Source: JAQUOA01 sp037443785 (lineage in GTDB: Bacteria > Bacteroidota > Ignavibacteria > UBA10030 > UBA8401). From it: a DNA stretch of 40,989 bases. Below are positions 32,549 to 40,890 of the stretch, one piece after another. The stretch is taken from the NCBI GenBank assembly GCA_037443785.1, contig JBBINR010000030.1:1-40989 (forward strand). Direction: 5' to 3'. A model generated the notes under the pieces. It was not told the DNA's origin and did no database searches. It saw only the letters and a program-made list of their open reading frames with translations. A program made the position numbers and the translations under genes. The number at the start of each line of letters is the position of its first letter. The first letter of the stretch is position 1.

Positions 32549-33094
32549 ATGTCGAATACTCAATTGGGGGACAAATCCGTCCATCCAAGTGGTGATAATC
32601 GTTTTAAATTATTGGATCGCGCAATAACCAAACATCAATCAAAAGGCGATTCGCTTATTGAAATATTACATGTTGCTCAGGGAATTTTCGGTTATCTCGA
32701 AAACGATCTCTTGATCTATGTTGCGCACGCACTCAAGCTGCCGTTGAGCAGAGTGTACGGTGTTGCAACGTTTTATCATTTTTTTAATCTGAAGCCAAAA
32801 GGCGAACACACATTTGTTCTTTGTATGGGGACCGCGTGTTACGTGAAGGGAGCGGAACGCATTCAGCAGGCGCTCGAAGAGCATCATCAATGCAAGTTCG
32901 GCAATACGACGAGCGATAACAAAGTTTCGTTCATCACAGCGCGATGTGTCGGCTCGTGCGGATTGGCGCCCGTTGCGGTGATGGATGATGTTGTAGTTGG
33001 AAAATTAAATGCCGATGAATCGATCAAACGTGTGGCAGAGTGGAGAAATGCTCAACCGGTTGTTGAACAGACTGCCGCGGAGGTGGTATCATGA
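32549..33094 (+). CDS. hoxE: NAD-linked [NiFe]-hydrogenase subunit HoxE (NuoE-like)
   Basis: 181 residues. A thioredoxin-like [2Fe-2S] protein with all four ligands: Cys92 and Cys97 in CMGTAC, Cys133 and Cys137 in CVGSC. It matches the 24-kDa/NuoE subunit of complex I and HoxE of bidirectional hydrogenases. It sits in the diaphorase part that exchanges electrons between NAD(H) and the hydrogenase. The ATG is preceded by AGAGGATTACT. The stop overlaps the hoxF start by four bases (ATGA), and the gene begins the complete hoxEFU-x-YH operon. Confidence 0.93.
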   Translation: MSNTQLGDKSVHPSGDNRFKLLDRAITKHQSKGDSLIEILHVAQGIFGYLENDLLIYVAHALKLPLSRVYGVATFYHFFNLKPKGEHTFVLCMGTACYVKGAERIQQALEEHHQCKFGNTTSDNKVSFITARCVGSCGLAPVAVMDDVVVGKLNADESIKRVAEWRNAQPVVEQTAAEVVS

Positions 33095-34743
33095 CGTTAG
33101 AAGATCTTCAAGAATTATCCGGACAAGAACAACAACGGCAATCCGAAAAGAAGCACCGAATTCTTTTTTGCTCGGCGGCCGGATGCGTTTCATGCGGCGG
33201 CGATAAAGTGAGCGGTGTGTTAAAATCAAAAGTGAAAGAGCTTGCTCTTGACAAAGAGTGCGAAGTGATCGGCACGGGATGCATGGGATTATGCGGCGAG
33301 GGTCCGCTCGTGAAAGTGCAAAGCGATAACACACTCTATCAAAATGTTGATGTGCGTGCGGCGGAACAAATTATCGAACAACATATCGTGAACAATAAAA
33401 AAGTGGAAGCGAATGTGTGCGATACAACGGCACCGTTCTTTGCATCGCAGACAAAAATCGTTTTGGAGAATTGCGGTAAGATCAATTCCGAAAGCATCGA
33501 TGAATATGTTGCGGCAGAAGGCTATGCCGGGCTTGCCAAAGCCGTTACCGAAATGCAGCCGAATGATGTGATCGAAGAAATTCGCAAAAGCGGATTGCGC
33601 GGCCGCGGCGGCGCAGGATATTCCACCGGATTGAAATGGGGAATTGTCCGCAAAGCGTACGGCGAGCAAAAATATGTTGTCTGCAATGCGGATGAAGGAG
33701 ATCCCGGCGCATTCATGGATCGAAGCGTGCTCGAAGGTGATCCGCACAGAGTGCTGGAAGGAATGGCAATTGCCGGTTATGCCGTCGGTGCGTCGCAGGG
33801 ATATATTTATTGCCGCGCTGAATATCCGCTCGCCATTGAGCGGTTGAAGCTTGCCATCAAGCAAGCGGAAAAAATGGGATTGCTCGGCAATAGAATTTTC
33901 GAATCGCAATTTAATTTCCGCATCGATATTCGCATCGGTGCCGGCGCGTTTGTCTGCGGCGAAGAAACTGCGTTGCTTGCGTCGATCGAAGGTCGAAGAG
34001 GAAGCCCTCGTCCACGCCCGCCGTTTCCATCGGAAAAAGGTTTATGGGGAATGCCGACGGTGATTAATAATGTTGAAACATTTGCCAACGTCGCGCCGAT
34101 TCTTCGCCGCGGCAGTGATTGGTTTGCGCAGATCGGCACGGAAAAAAGTAAAGGAACAAAAGTCTTTGCACTCGCCGGGAACATTAAAAATACGGGACTC
34201 ATCGAAGTGCCAATGGGAATTCCGCTGCGAAAAATTATTTTCGATATCGGCGGTGGAACGACCGAAGGGACAGAATTCAAAGCGGCGCAAACCGGCGGGC
34301 CTTCCGGCGGCTGCATTCCGAAAGAACATCTCGATCTTCCTGTCGATTACGAATCGCTTGCAAAGGTCGGATCGATTATGGGAAGCGGCGGAATGATCGT
34401 AATGGATTCGACATCCAAGATGGTGGAAGTGGCAAAGTTCTTCATGCAATTCTGTATGGATGAATCGTGCGGAAAATGTATTCCGTGCAGAGTAGGAACG
34501 AGGCATATCTACGGGTTGCTCGATAAGATTTCCAAAAAGAAAGCGACGCAGGAAGATATGATTCTGCTTGAAGAATTATGCACGATGGTGAAAGAAACCA
34601 GCTTGTGCGGACTCGGACAATCGGCCCCGAATCCTGTCCTTTCTACATTGCGATTTTTTAGGCATGAATATGAACAACTGTTGAATCCGGTGGAAACATA
34701 TATGGGGAACGGTGAAGCGTTAGAAGTGAATTTTGAAAAATGA
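33091..34743 (+). CDS. hoxF: NAD-linked [NiFe]-hydrogenase diaphorase subunit HoxF (operon 1)
   Basis: 550 residues. Residues ~20-90 form a thioredoxin-like [2Fe-2S] domain (CSAAGCVSC from about residue 27 and CMGLC near 64). The NuoF-like core follows: GLRGRGGAGYSTGLKWG for the nucleotide site (about residue 168), CNADEGDPGAFMDRSVLEGD for FMN, and CGEETALLASIEGRRG. The [4Fe-4S] ligands are SCGKCIPC (about residue 459) and the Cys of SLCGLGQ (about residue 507). This subunit oxidises or reduces NAD(H) through FMN. It overlaps hoxE by four bases. A palindromic element lies in the 98-base gap to hoxU. Confidence 0.95.
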   Translation: MTLEDLQELSGQEQQRQSEKKHRILFCSAAGCVSCGGDKVSGVLKSKVKELALDKECEVIGTGCMGLCGEGPLVKVQSDNTLYQNVDVRAAEQIIEQHIVNNKKVEANVCDTTAPFFASQTKIVLENCGKINSESIDEYVAAEGYAGLAKAVTEMQPNDVIEEIRKSGLRGRGGAGYSTGLKWGIVRKAYGEQKYVVCNADEGDPGAFMDRSVLEGDPHRVLEGMAIAGYAVGASQGYIYCRAEYPLAIERLKLAIKQAEKMGLLGNRIFESQFNFRIDIRIGAGAFVCGEETALLASIEGRRGSPRPRPPFPSEKGLWGMPTVINNVETFANVAPILRRGSDWFAQIGTEKSKGTKVFALAGNIKNTGLIEVPMGIPLRKIIFDIGGGTTEGTEFKAAQTGGPSGGCIPKEHLDLPVDYESLAKVGSIMGSGGMIVMDSTSKMVEVAKFFMQFCMDESCGKCIPCRVGTRHIYGLLDKISKKKATQEDMILLEELCTMVKETSLCGLGQSAPNPVLSTLRFFRHEYEQLLNPVETYMGNGEALEVNFEK

Positions 34744-34757
34744 GCTATTAAATTTTC

Positions 34758-34821
34758 GTCATACCGAAAAGTTTTTGTTCGGCATCTAAAAGAATAAGAT
34801 GCTGACATTCGTCAGCATGAC
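34758..34821. repeat. Palindromic element in the hoxF-hoxU gap
   Basis: It begins GTCATACCGAA (34758) and ends CAGCATGAC (34821), with inner pairs CCGAAAA/TTTTTGTTCGG and GATGCTGAC/GTCAGCATG. The outer GTCAT/ATGAC match those of the other intergenic elements, but the inner sequence differs. Confidence 0.6.
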
Positions 34822-34841
34822 GTATCAATAAGAGAAAAATT

Positions 34842-35558
34842 ATGGCAGTCAAAACATTAACGATCGACGGAGAACAATACAGCGCGCAGGAGGGGGAAAC
34901 GATTCTCGATGTGACGCGTCAGCAAAAAATTCCTCTCCCCACACTCTGTCATCTTGAAGGATTATCAACAGTCGGCGCGTGCCGGTTGTGTTTAGTGCAG
35001 ATCGAAGGAATTCCAAAATTGCTTCCTGCCTGCACAACAAAAGTTGAAGAAGGAATGGTTGTGCACACGCATAACGAACGACTCGATAAATACCGGCGGA
35101 TGATTATTGCCCTTCTTGCATCGGAGGGAAATCACGTTTGCGCAGTTTGCGTGGCAAACAATCATTGCGAGCTTCAAGACCTTGCATATAATGTCGGCTT
35201 GGTTCGCGTTCGTTATCCATATTTATTTCCCAAGAAAACGCTCGATGCGACACACAAAGAATACATCATGGATCGGAATCGCTGTGTTTTGTGCACACGA
35301 TGCATTCGTGTCTGCGATGAAGTGGAAGGTGCGCATGTGTGGGATGTTGCCGGACGCGGAATCAATTGCGAAATCGTTACAGGCTTGAACGATGCGTGGG
35401 GAAAAATCGATACATGCACGTCGTGCGGAAAATGTGTGATGGTTTGTCCGACCGGTGCGTTATTTGAAAAAGGGGCTACCGTTGCGGAGATGGAAAAAGA
35501 GAAAAATTTCTTGCAATACATTCTCACCGCGCGCCAGAAAAAAGAATGGGTGTGGTGA
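34842..35558 (+). CDS. hoxU: NAD-linked [NiFe]-hydrogenase subunit HoxU (operon 1)
   Basis: 238 residues, the usual HoxU/NuoG N-terminal length. A plant-ferredoxin-type [2Fe-2S] domain has Cys36, Cys47, Cys50 and Cys64. A His-Cys3 cluster follows (His98, Cys100, Cys103, Cys109). Then come two 4Cys [4Fe-4S] sites: Cys148/151/154/158 in RCVLCTRCIRVC, and Cys192/195/198/202 in TCTSCGKCVMVCP. HoxU wires the diaphorase to the HoxY small subunit. It has the full two-cluster C-terminus, unlike the second HoxU at 40163. The gap to the next gene (186 bases) contains a palindromic element. Confidence 0.95.
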   Translation: MAVKTLTIDGEQYSAQEGETILDVTRQQKIPLPTLCHLEGLSTVGACRLCLVQIEGIPKLLPACTTKVEEGMVVHTHNERLDKYRRMIIALLASEGNHVCAVCVANNHCELQDLAYNVGLVRVRYPYLFPKKTLDATHKEYIMDRNRCVLCTRCIRVCDEVEGAHVWDVAGRGINCEIVTGLNDAWGKIDTCTSCGKCVMVCPTGALFEKGATVAEMEKEKNFLQYILTARQKKEWVW

Positions 35559-35638
35559 AACGGAATCTTCAAGAAAGGAATAGTCACACTGAGTGTTATT
35601 AAAGTGTGATTGAAGATATTCACAAAAAAACACGTAAA

Positions 35639-35716
35639 GTCATTCTGAGGGAATCCGCCAAAGGCGGACGACCGAAGAATCCAGAAAAATGGATGCTTCG
35701 CTGCGCTCAGCATGAC
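35639..35716. repeat. Palindromic element in the gap after hoxU
   Basis: Ends GTCATTCTGAG (35639-35649) and CTCAGCATGAC (35706-35716) are inverse apart from one base. Inner pairs include TCCGCCAAAGGCGGA and GAAGAATCC with GGATGCTTC. It resembles the 14230 and 40066 elements in layout but has a different core. Confidence 0.7.
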
Positions 35717-35744
35717 AGTGTAATTGAGAGATAGGTTTTTAATT

Positions 35745-36038
35745 ATGCATACAACATACGAACGAAAAATTTCATCAGAAGAGGCGCGGGAAGGATATTT
35801 TCTCGTGCTGAAAAATAAACTCTCATTCTTCCCGCCGATCGGGTCGCCGTTTTCGATAAAGATTGGAGCAAAGAAAAAGAAAGCCATTGTTGAATCCTAC
35901 CGCTGCGAATGCCAGGGGCCGGCTGAGCCGCACGAACATTACTTTGTGAAGTGGCAGGGATTGGCAAAGGGAGATCAATTGATTGTGAAGAAAACATCTG
36001 ACGATGAATACCAGTATTCCATACGAATTGAAGAATGA
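35745..36038 (+). CDS. Unrecognised 97-residue protein inside the hox operon
   Basis: 97 residues from the ATG at 35745; a TTG at 35724 is in frame but not needed. The sequence is soluble, rich in Lys, Glu and Tyr, and looks mostly beta-strand (for example ISSEEAREGYFLVLKNKLSF, then KAIVESYRCECQGPAEPHEH). A CEC pair with several nearby His residues could bind metal, but no known motif is clear. The stop overlaps the hoxY start by four bases (ATGA), so it is translated with the small subunit. It is not a standard hox component or a recognised maturation protease. Position suggests a role in HoxY/HoxU assembly or control; this is inference. Confidence 0.78.
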   Translation: MHTTYERKISSEEAREGYFLVLKNKLSFFPPIGSPFSIKIGAKKKKAIVESYRCECQGPAEPHEHYFVKWQGLAKGDQLIVKKTSDDEYQYSIRIEE

Positions 36039-36583
36039 ACACTATGAATAAACCTAAAGTTGCTACAGTCTGGCTTGGCGGATGTTCGGGATGCCACATG
36101 TCATTTCTCGATCTGGATGAACGGCTGATCGAACTGGCAGAAAAAATTGATTTAGTCCACTCGCCGATTGCCGATGTGAAGACATTCCCCAATAATGTTG
36201 ATGTAACATTTGTTGAAGGAGCAATCACCAATGATGAGAATGAAGAAGCAGCTCATTTTATCCGGCGGCATTCGCGGTATGTTGTGTCGTTTGGCGATTG
36301 TGCAACGACGGGAAATGTTACCGCGATGAGAAACCGTTATTCTAACGATGAACTGTTGAATCGCGCGTATAAAGAATTAGCGGATATTTCAAATTCACTC
36401 CCGAACGATCATACGGTGATTGCTACGCTGCGTGAGCAGGCAGTTCCGCTTCATCACGTTATCCACGTTGATGCATTTTTGCATGGTTGCCCGCCGACAC
36501 CGGATGAAATTTGGTTTGCCGTGAGTGAATTATTGGAAGGAAGAATTCCCAAGTTCAAGACGCAATTTTTACGGTACGGATAA
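36035..36583 (+). CDS. hoxY: [NiFe]-hydrogenase small subunit HoxY (operon 1)
   Basis: 182 residues. The proximal [4Fe-4S] cluster ligands are complete: Cys17 and Cys20 in GGCSGCHMSF, Cys89 in FGDCATTGN and Cys152 in HGCPPTPDEI. It carries electrons between the NiFe site in HoxH and HoxU. There is no export signal, as expected for the cytoplasmic group-3 enzymes. A second ATG at 36044 (MNKPKVATV) is possible. It is coupled to the unknown 97-residue gene and lies 44 bases before hoxH. Confidence 0.95.
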   Translation: MNTMNKPKVATVWLGGCSGCHMSFLDLDERLIELAEKIDLVHSPIADVKTFPNNVDVTFVEGAITNDENEEAAHFIRRHSRYVVSFGDCATTGNVTAMRNRYSNDELLNRAYKELADISNSLPNDHTVIATLREQAVPLHHVIHVDAFLHGCPPTPDEIWFAVSELLEGRIPKFKTQFLRYG

Positions 36584-36627
36584 AATCAGAACGGTGTCAT
36601 GCCAGCGGGTAAAGTGACAATTTATCA

Positions 36628-38088
36628 ATGAAGAAAAATACCATGTCAAATATTATTACGATTTCACCGGTAACACGTATAGAAGGCCACGCAAAAATCA
36701 TGATTCATCTCAACAATAAGGGCGAAGTGGAGGATGCACGATTTCACGTGAACGAATTTCGCGGCTTCGAAAAATTTTGCGAAGGCCGTTTGGTGTGGGA
36801 AATGCCCGGCATTACTTCGCGTATCTGCGGTATTTGTCCGGCAAGCCATCTTGTGACATCCGCAAAAGCGGGTGATGATATTCTTTCCATCGGTATTCCG
36901 GAAACCGCCGAGAAACTTCGCCGTATGCTGACTCTCGCGCAGTGGATTCAATCGCACGCACTGAGCTTTTTCCATCTTTCATCGCCTGATTTTCTGCTTG
37001 GCTTCGACTCAAATCCTATTGAGCGAAATGTTTTCGGTTTGCTTGCGCACGATAAAGAATTTGCGCGGAAGGGAATTCGCCTGCGGAAATTCGGCCAGGA
37101 AATTATCGAGTTCCTCGGCGGAAGAAAAATTCATACGCCGTGGGCAGTTGCCGGCGGTGTGCGGGAACCGTTCACCAAAGAAGAGCGTGACCGTCTGCTG
37201 AAATGGTATCCTGAAGTAAAAGAGACGGCGCATCTTGCGCTCGAGACAATCAAAAAAATTCACAAGCGGTTTGAAAAAGAGATGCCAAGCTTCGGAAATT
37301 TCCATTCACTGTATGTCGGCTTGGTCGGTAAAGAAGGGGAGATGGAATATTACGGCGGAAATCTTCGCGTCATGGACAACGCCGGAAATATTCTTGCGGA
37401 TCGGCTTGAACCGAAAGAGTTCTATAATTATTTCGGTGAAGCGAGCGAGTCATGGACATATTTGAAATTTCCGTACTACAAACCGCACGGGTATCCGAAA
37501 GGAATTTACCGCGTCGGCCCGCTCGCCAGAGTAAATATTTGCGAGTTTATCGAAACGCCGATTGCCGAAAAAGAACGGAAACTCTTCAAAGCGCTTTCGC
37601 CGTCATCGGAACCGGTGAACAATTCGTTCTATTATCATTATGCCCGGCTTATCGAAATGATGTTTGCCGTTGAAAAAGTCGAAGAACTTCTTCACGACGA
37701 CGCGATTCTTGGGACCCATGTTCGGTCGAAAGCGGAGATCAATCAGTCTGAAGGAGTTGGCGCCTGTGAAGCGCCCCGCGGAACATTATTCCATCATTAT
37801 GCCGTTGACGAAAACGGCGTGCTGAAAAAAGTCAATTTATTGATTGCCACCGCGCAGAACAATATGGCAATGAACAGAACCGTGCGTCAGATCGCATCGC
37901 AGTTTATCGATGCAAAAGATGTTTTGAGCGGAAAGAAAATTCCCGAAGGAATTTTCAATCGCATTGAAGCCGGTATTCGGTGTTACGATCCGTGCTTGAG
38001 CTGTTCGACACACGCGATGGGGCAAATGCCGATGCATGTTCACGTATTCGATGCCGCCGGTTTTTTAGTGAATGAATATGTGCGATAA
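36628..38088 (+). CDS. hoxH: [NiFe]-hydrogenase large subunit HoxH (operon 1)
   Basis: 486 residues. The NiFe site is formed by the L1 motif RICGICPASH (Cys67, Cys70) and the L2 motif DPCLSCSTH (Cys456, Cys459, His462). A 24-residue tail after His462, starting AMGQMPMHVHV, must be removed by an endopeptidase of the HoxW/HycI type to mature the enzyme; no such gene is in the window. RIEGHAKI and the other conserved large-subunit regions are present. The start is uncertain: ATG 36628 and ATG 36643 are both possible. It closes operon 1, 82 bases before the second hoxF. Confidence 0.96.
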   Translation: MKKNTMSNIITISPVTRIEGHAKIMIHLNNKGEVEDARFHVNEFRGFEKFCEGRLVWEMPGITSRICGICPASHLVTSAKAGDDILSIGIPETAEKLRRMLTLAQWIQSHALSFFHLSSPDFLLGFDSNPIERNVFGLLAHDKEFARKGIRLRKFGQEIIEFLGGRKIHTPWAVAGGVREPFTKEERDRLLKWYPEVKETAHLALETIKKIHKRFEKEMPSFGNFHSLYVGLVGKEGEMEYYGGNLRVMDNAGNILADRLEPKEFYNYFGEASESWTYLKFPYYKPHGYPKGIYRVGPLARVNICEFIETPIAEKERKLFKALSPSSEPVNNSFYYHYARLIEMMFAVEKVEELLHDDAILGTHVRSKAEINQSEGVGACEAPRGTLFHHYAVDENGVLKKVNLLIATAQNNMAMNRTVRQIASQFIDAKDVLSGKKIPEGIFNRIEAGIRCYDPCLSCSTHAMGQMPMHVHVFDAAGFLVNEYVR

Positions 38089-38170
38089 CATCGCGTGAGT
38101 ATTTTTTCATCGCACGCACTTATGATTCGTCGATTGTACGATGCATTCATGTTCAGGAAGGATGGATGGT

Positions 38171-40036
38171 ATGAAATTTCAACTCCCGGAAATCACCAGC
38201 GAACTTGAAATTGGTGAACGCGTCTATCAGGACACCATGATCGATACCATTCGCGGTATCATCAAAAAATACGACAATAATCCGACACGATTGATGGATA
38301 TCCTGATCGACATCCAGTCGGAATTCCGATATATTCCCCCGCCGATGCTTCCGGAAATTGCCCGCGAACTGAATATCTCCAACATCGATATCGAGCAGAC
38401 CATCTCGTTTTATCATTTCTTTTCCACGACATCAACCGGAAAATACAGCGTGTATCTCAATAACAGCGTCGTTGCCAACATGATGGGGCGAGAAGAAGTT
38501 GCGCAGACATTTGAGCGGGAAGTGGGATGCAAGTTCGGCGAAGTTTCTGCCGACGGGATGATTGGATTGTTTTCGACGTCATGTATCGGCATGAGCGATC
38601 AGGAGCCCGCGGCGTTGATCAACGGAAAAATTTTTACACGATTGACGCCGTTCCGCGTGAAAGAAATTGTCCGTGATTTAAAAGCCTTAAAACAAGTTGA
38701 TGAAGTCGTTGTGGAAGGGCTTGGCGACGGAGCGAATGCGCTTCCCGAAGTGCATTCAATGGTGCAAAACAATATTCGGAAAAAAGGTCCCGTCCTTGCC
38801 GATGATTACAAAGCGGGGGAAGCCATAAAGAAAATTGTGCGGATGAAGCCGGAAGAGGTCATTGCGGAAGTAAAAGCATCCAACATCCGCGGACGCGGCG
38901 GTGCAGGATTCCCGACGGGGATGAAGTGGGAAATTTGCCGCCACACGCCGGGGGATGAAAAGTATATTTTTTGCAATGCAGATGAAGGAGAACCGGGCAC
39001 ATTCAAAGACCGCGTTATTCTCACCGAATATCCGAAAATGCTGATGGAAGGAATGGCGCTTGCCGGTTATGCCGTCGGTGCGAAGGAAGGAATTCTATAC
39101 GTACGGCATGAATACGGATATTTGCAAAAGCATCTGGAAAAAATCATCGAAAGCGGGCGGAAGAAAAATTTGCTTGGGAAAAGAATTTGCGGCAAAGATG
39201 GTTTTGATTTTGACATACGCATTCAATTTGGCGCCGGTGCGTACGTGTGCGGCGAAGAGTCGGCGTTGATTGAATCCGCCGAAGGAAAACGGGGCGAGCC
39301 GCGCGATCGCCCGCCGTTTCCGGTTGAAAGCGGATACCTGGACAAGCCCACGATTGTCAATAATGTTGAAACGCTTTGTTCAATAGTGAAAGTGATTGTG
39401 CATGGTGCGCAATTGTACCGGTCAATGGGAACGAAAGAATCGAGCGGAACAAAAGTTGTGAGCATCTCCGGCGATTGCAAGTATCCCGGTGTGTATGAGA
39501 TCGAATGGGGATTTTCGGTCAACGATGTGTTGGAAATGATCGGTGCATCGGATGTGCAAGCCGTGCAGGTCGGCGGACCATCGGGAACATTGATCGCACC
39601 AAACGAATTCAATCGCACGCTCAGCTACACCGATCTATCGACCGGCGGTTCGATCATCATTTTTGGAAAACATCGTGATCTGCTGAAGGATGTCGTGCTC
39701 AATTTCACCAATTTCTTTATCGATGAATCGTGCGGGTCGTGCTCAACCTGCCGGAATATTCCGATCCACCTGCGCACAAAACTCGAAAAGATTTTGAATG
39801 CACGCGGCGTCGATAAAGATGTGCAGGATATGCTGGAGTGGGCAAAAATTTTGAAAGCGAGCCGGTGCGGACTCGGGCAGACAGCGGCAAATCCGATTGT
39901 TTCCAGCATCAAAAATTTTCGACCATTGTACGATCAAAAAATTCAGCACGGAAAAGATTTCGACAGCAGTTTCGACATGCTGCGGGCGGTGCAGGAATCG
40001 TGCGATGTGGTCAGCCGTGTTCCGCATGTTCATTGA
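38171..40036 (+). CDS. hoxF: NAD-linked [NiFe]-hydrogenase HoxF with fused, cluster-less NuoE-like domain (operon 2)
   Basis: 621 residues. I chose the ATG at 38171 because AGGAAGGA lies eight bases before it; in-frame ATGs at 38141 and 38162 are poorer. Residues ~20-175 are NuoE-like but keep only Cys138 of the four cluster ligands; the equivalent of CxGTAC reads YLNNSVV and the second Cys of CxxxC is Ser142. The NuoF core is intact: IRGRGGAGFPTGMKW, CNADEGEPGTFKDR, CGEESALIESAEGKRG, and [4Fe-4S] ligands in SCGSCSTC and RCGLGQT. This arrangement matches the Ralstonia-type soluble hydrogenase HoxF rather than the HoxE+HoxF pair of operon 1. Confidence 0.93.
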   Translation: MKFQLPEITSELEIGERVYQDTMIDTIRGIIKKYDNNPTRLMDILIDIQSEFRYIPPPMLPEIARELNISNIDIEQTISFYHFFSTTSTGKYSVYLNNSVVANMMGREEVAQTFEREVGCKFGEVSADGMIGLFSTSCIGMSDQEPAALINGKIFTRLTPFRVKEIVRDLKALKQVDEVVVEGLGDGANALPEVHSMVQNNIRKKGPVLADDYKAGEAIKKIVRMKPEEVIAEVKASNIRGRGGAGFPTGMKWEICRHTPGDEKYIFCNADEGEPGTFKDRVILTEYPKMLMEGMALAGYAVGAKEGILYVRHEYGYLQKHLEKIIESGRKKNLLGKRICGKDGFDFDIRIQFGAGAYVCGEESALIESAEGKRGEPRDRPPFPVESGYLDKPTIVNNVETLCSIVKVIVHGAQLYRSMGTKESSGTKVVSISGDCKYPGVYEIEWGFSVNDVLEMIGASDVQAVQVGGPSGTLIAPNEFNRTLSYTDLSTGGSIIIFGKHRDLLKDVVLNFTNFFIDESCGSCSTCRNIPIHLRTKLEKILNARGVDKDVQDMLEWAKILKASRCGLGQTAANPIVSSIKNFRPLYDQKIQHGKDFDSSFDMLRAVQESCDVVSRVPHVH

Positions 40037-40065
40037 AGTAGATTGAAAGACGTCTCAACAGAATA

Positions 40066-40142
40066 GTCATTGCGAGGGAGTCCAATCTTTTCACACAAAT
40101 TAAAAAACTCGATTGCTTCGACAAAAAACGTCTCGCAATGAC
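40066..40142. repeat. 77-bp palindromic element with GTCATTGCGAG termini
   Basis: Perfect 11-bp terminal inverted repeats, GTCATTGCGAG (40066-40076) and CTCGCAATGAC (40132-40142), identical to those of the 14230-14338 element. The shorter core keeps GATTGCTTCG. It occupies most of the gap between hoxF and hoxU of operon 2. Confidence 0.85.
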
Positions 40143-40162
40143 AATCCTCAAATTTATGAGGT

Positions 40163-40882
40163 ATGACTATGTCAACCAACGGTTCAGTTATTCGGTGCAG
40201 TATTGACGGCAAAGAATATCTTGCGAAAGCAGGAAAATACATCAACGACGTTGCGCGGGAAAATGGAGTGTATATCCCGACACTCTGCAATGTGGTCGGT
40301 ATTCATCCGCGCGGTGCGTGCCGAATTTGTACGGTCATGATCAATGGAAGGATGATGACGGCGTGCACGACTCCCGTGGCGGAAGGAATGGAGATTAAAA
40401 CCAACACTATGGAACTGCAGGATTTGCGCAAAGCAATTGTGGAATTGATGTACGTCGAAGGAAATCATTTTTGCCCGGCGTGCGAAAAAAGCGGCAATTG
40501 CGAACTGCAGGCGCTCGCCTACAGATTCCAGATGGTGGTCTCACGGTTTCCGTACACATTTCCGAAACGAAAAATCGATGCCCGAAATCCGAAGCTGGTC
40601 AAGAATTACAACCGCTGTATTTTGTGCAAGCGTTGTATCCGTGCGATTAAAGACGACCAGGGGCGAAGCTATTTCGCTTTCCGCAAGCGAGGCCATAAAG
40701 TGGAAGTGGGCGTTGATCTTGAACTCGGGAAATATATTACCGATGAGATAGCACAGAAAGCGATGGACATTTGCCCTGTCGGTGCGCTTGTCAAAAAGGA
40801 ACAAGCATTCCGCGTTCCCATCGGCAAGCGAAAATATGACACGATGCCGATCGGTTCTGATGTTGAATCACATCATGTATAG
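40163..40882 (+). CDS. hoxU: NAD-linked [NiFe]-hydrogenase subunit HoxU with a reduced cluster set (operon 2)
   Basis: 239 residues; a second ATG at 40169 is possible. [2Fe-2S] ligands are Cys42, Cys53, Cys56 and Cys68. The His-Cys3 site is His102, Cys104, Cys107 and Cys113. Only one [4Fe-4S] site follows, Cys152/155/158 in RCILCKRC with the fourth ligand Cys204 in MDICPVGAL; the second 4Cys site of the operon 1 HoxU is absent. This is the Ralstonia-type form. The start is 20 bases after a palindromic element and the stop is eight bases before the partial hoxY, so it is in the same operon as its neighbours. Confidence 0.93.
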   Translation: MTMSTNGSVIRCSIDGKEYLAKAGKYINDVARENGVYIPTLCNVVGIHPRGACRICTVMINGRMMTACTTPVAEGMEIKTNTMELQDLRKAIVELMYVEGNHFCPACEKSGNCELQALAYRFQMVVSRFPYTFPKRKIDARNPKLVKNYNRCILCKRCIRAIKDDQGRSYFAFRKRGHKVEVGVDLELGKYITDEIAQKAMDICPVGALVKKEQAFRVPIGKRKYDTMPIGSDVESHHV

Positions 40883-40890
40883 GAGCGGAT

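Noticed and set aside
33289..33909. A 206-codon minus-strand open frame inside hoxF
   Set aside because: Shadow frame opposite a conserved gene, with no domain or ribosome site.
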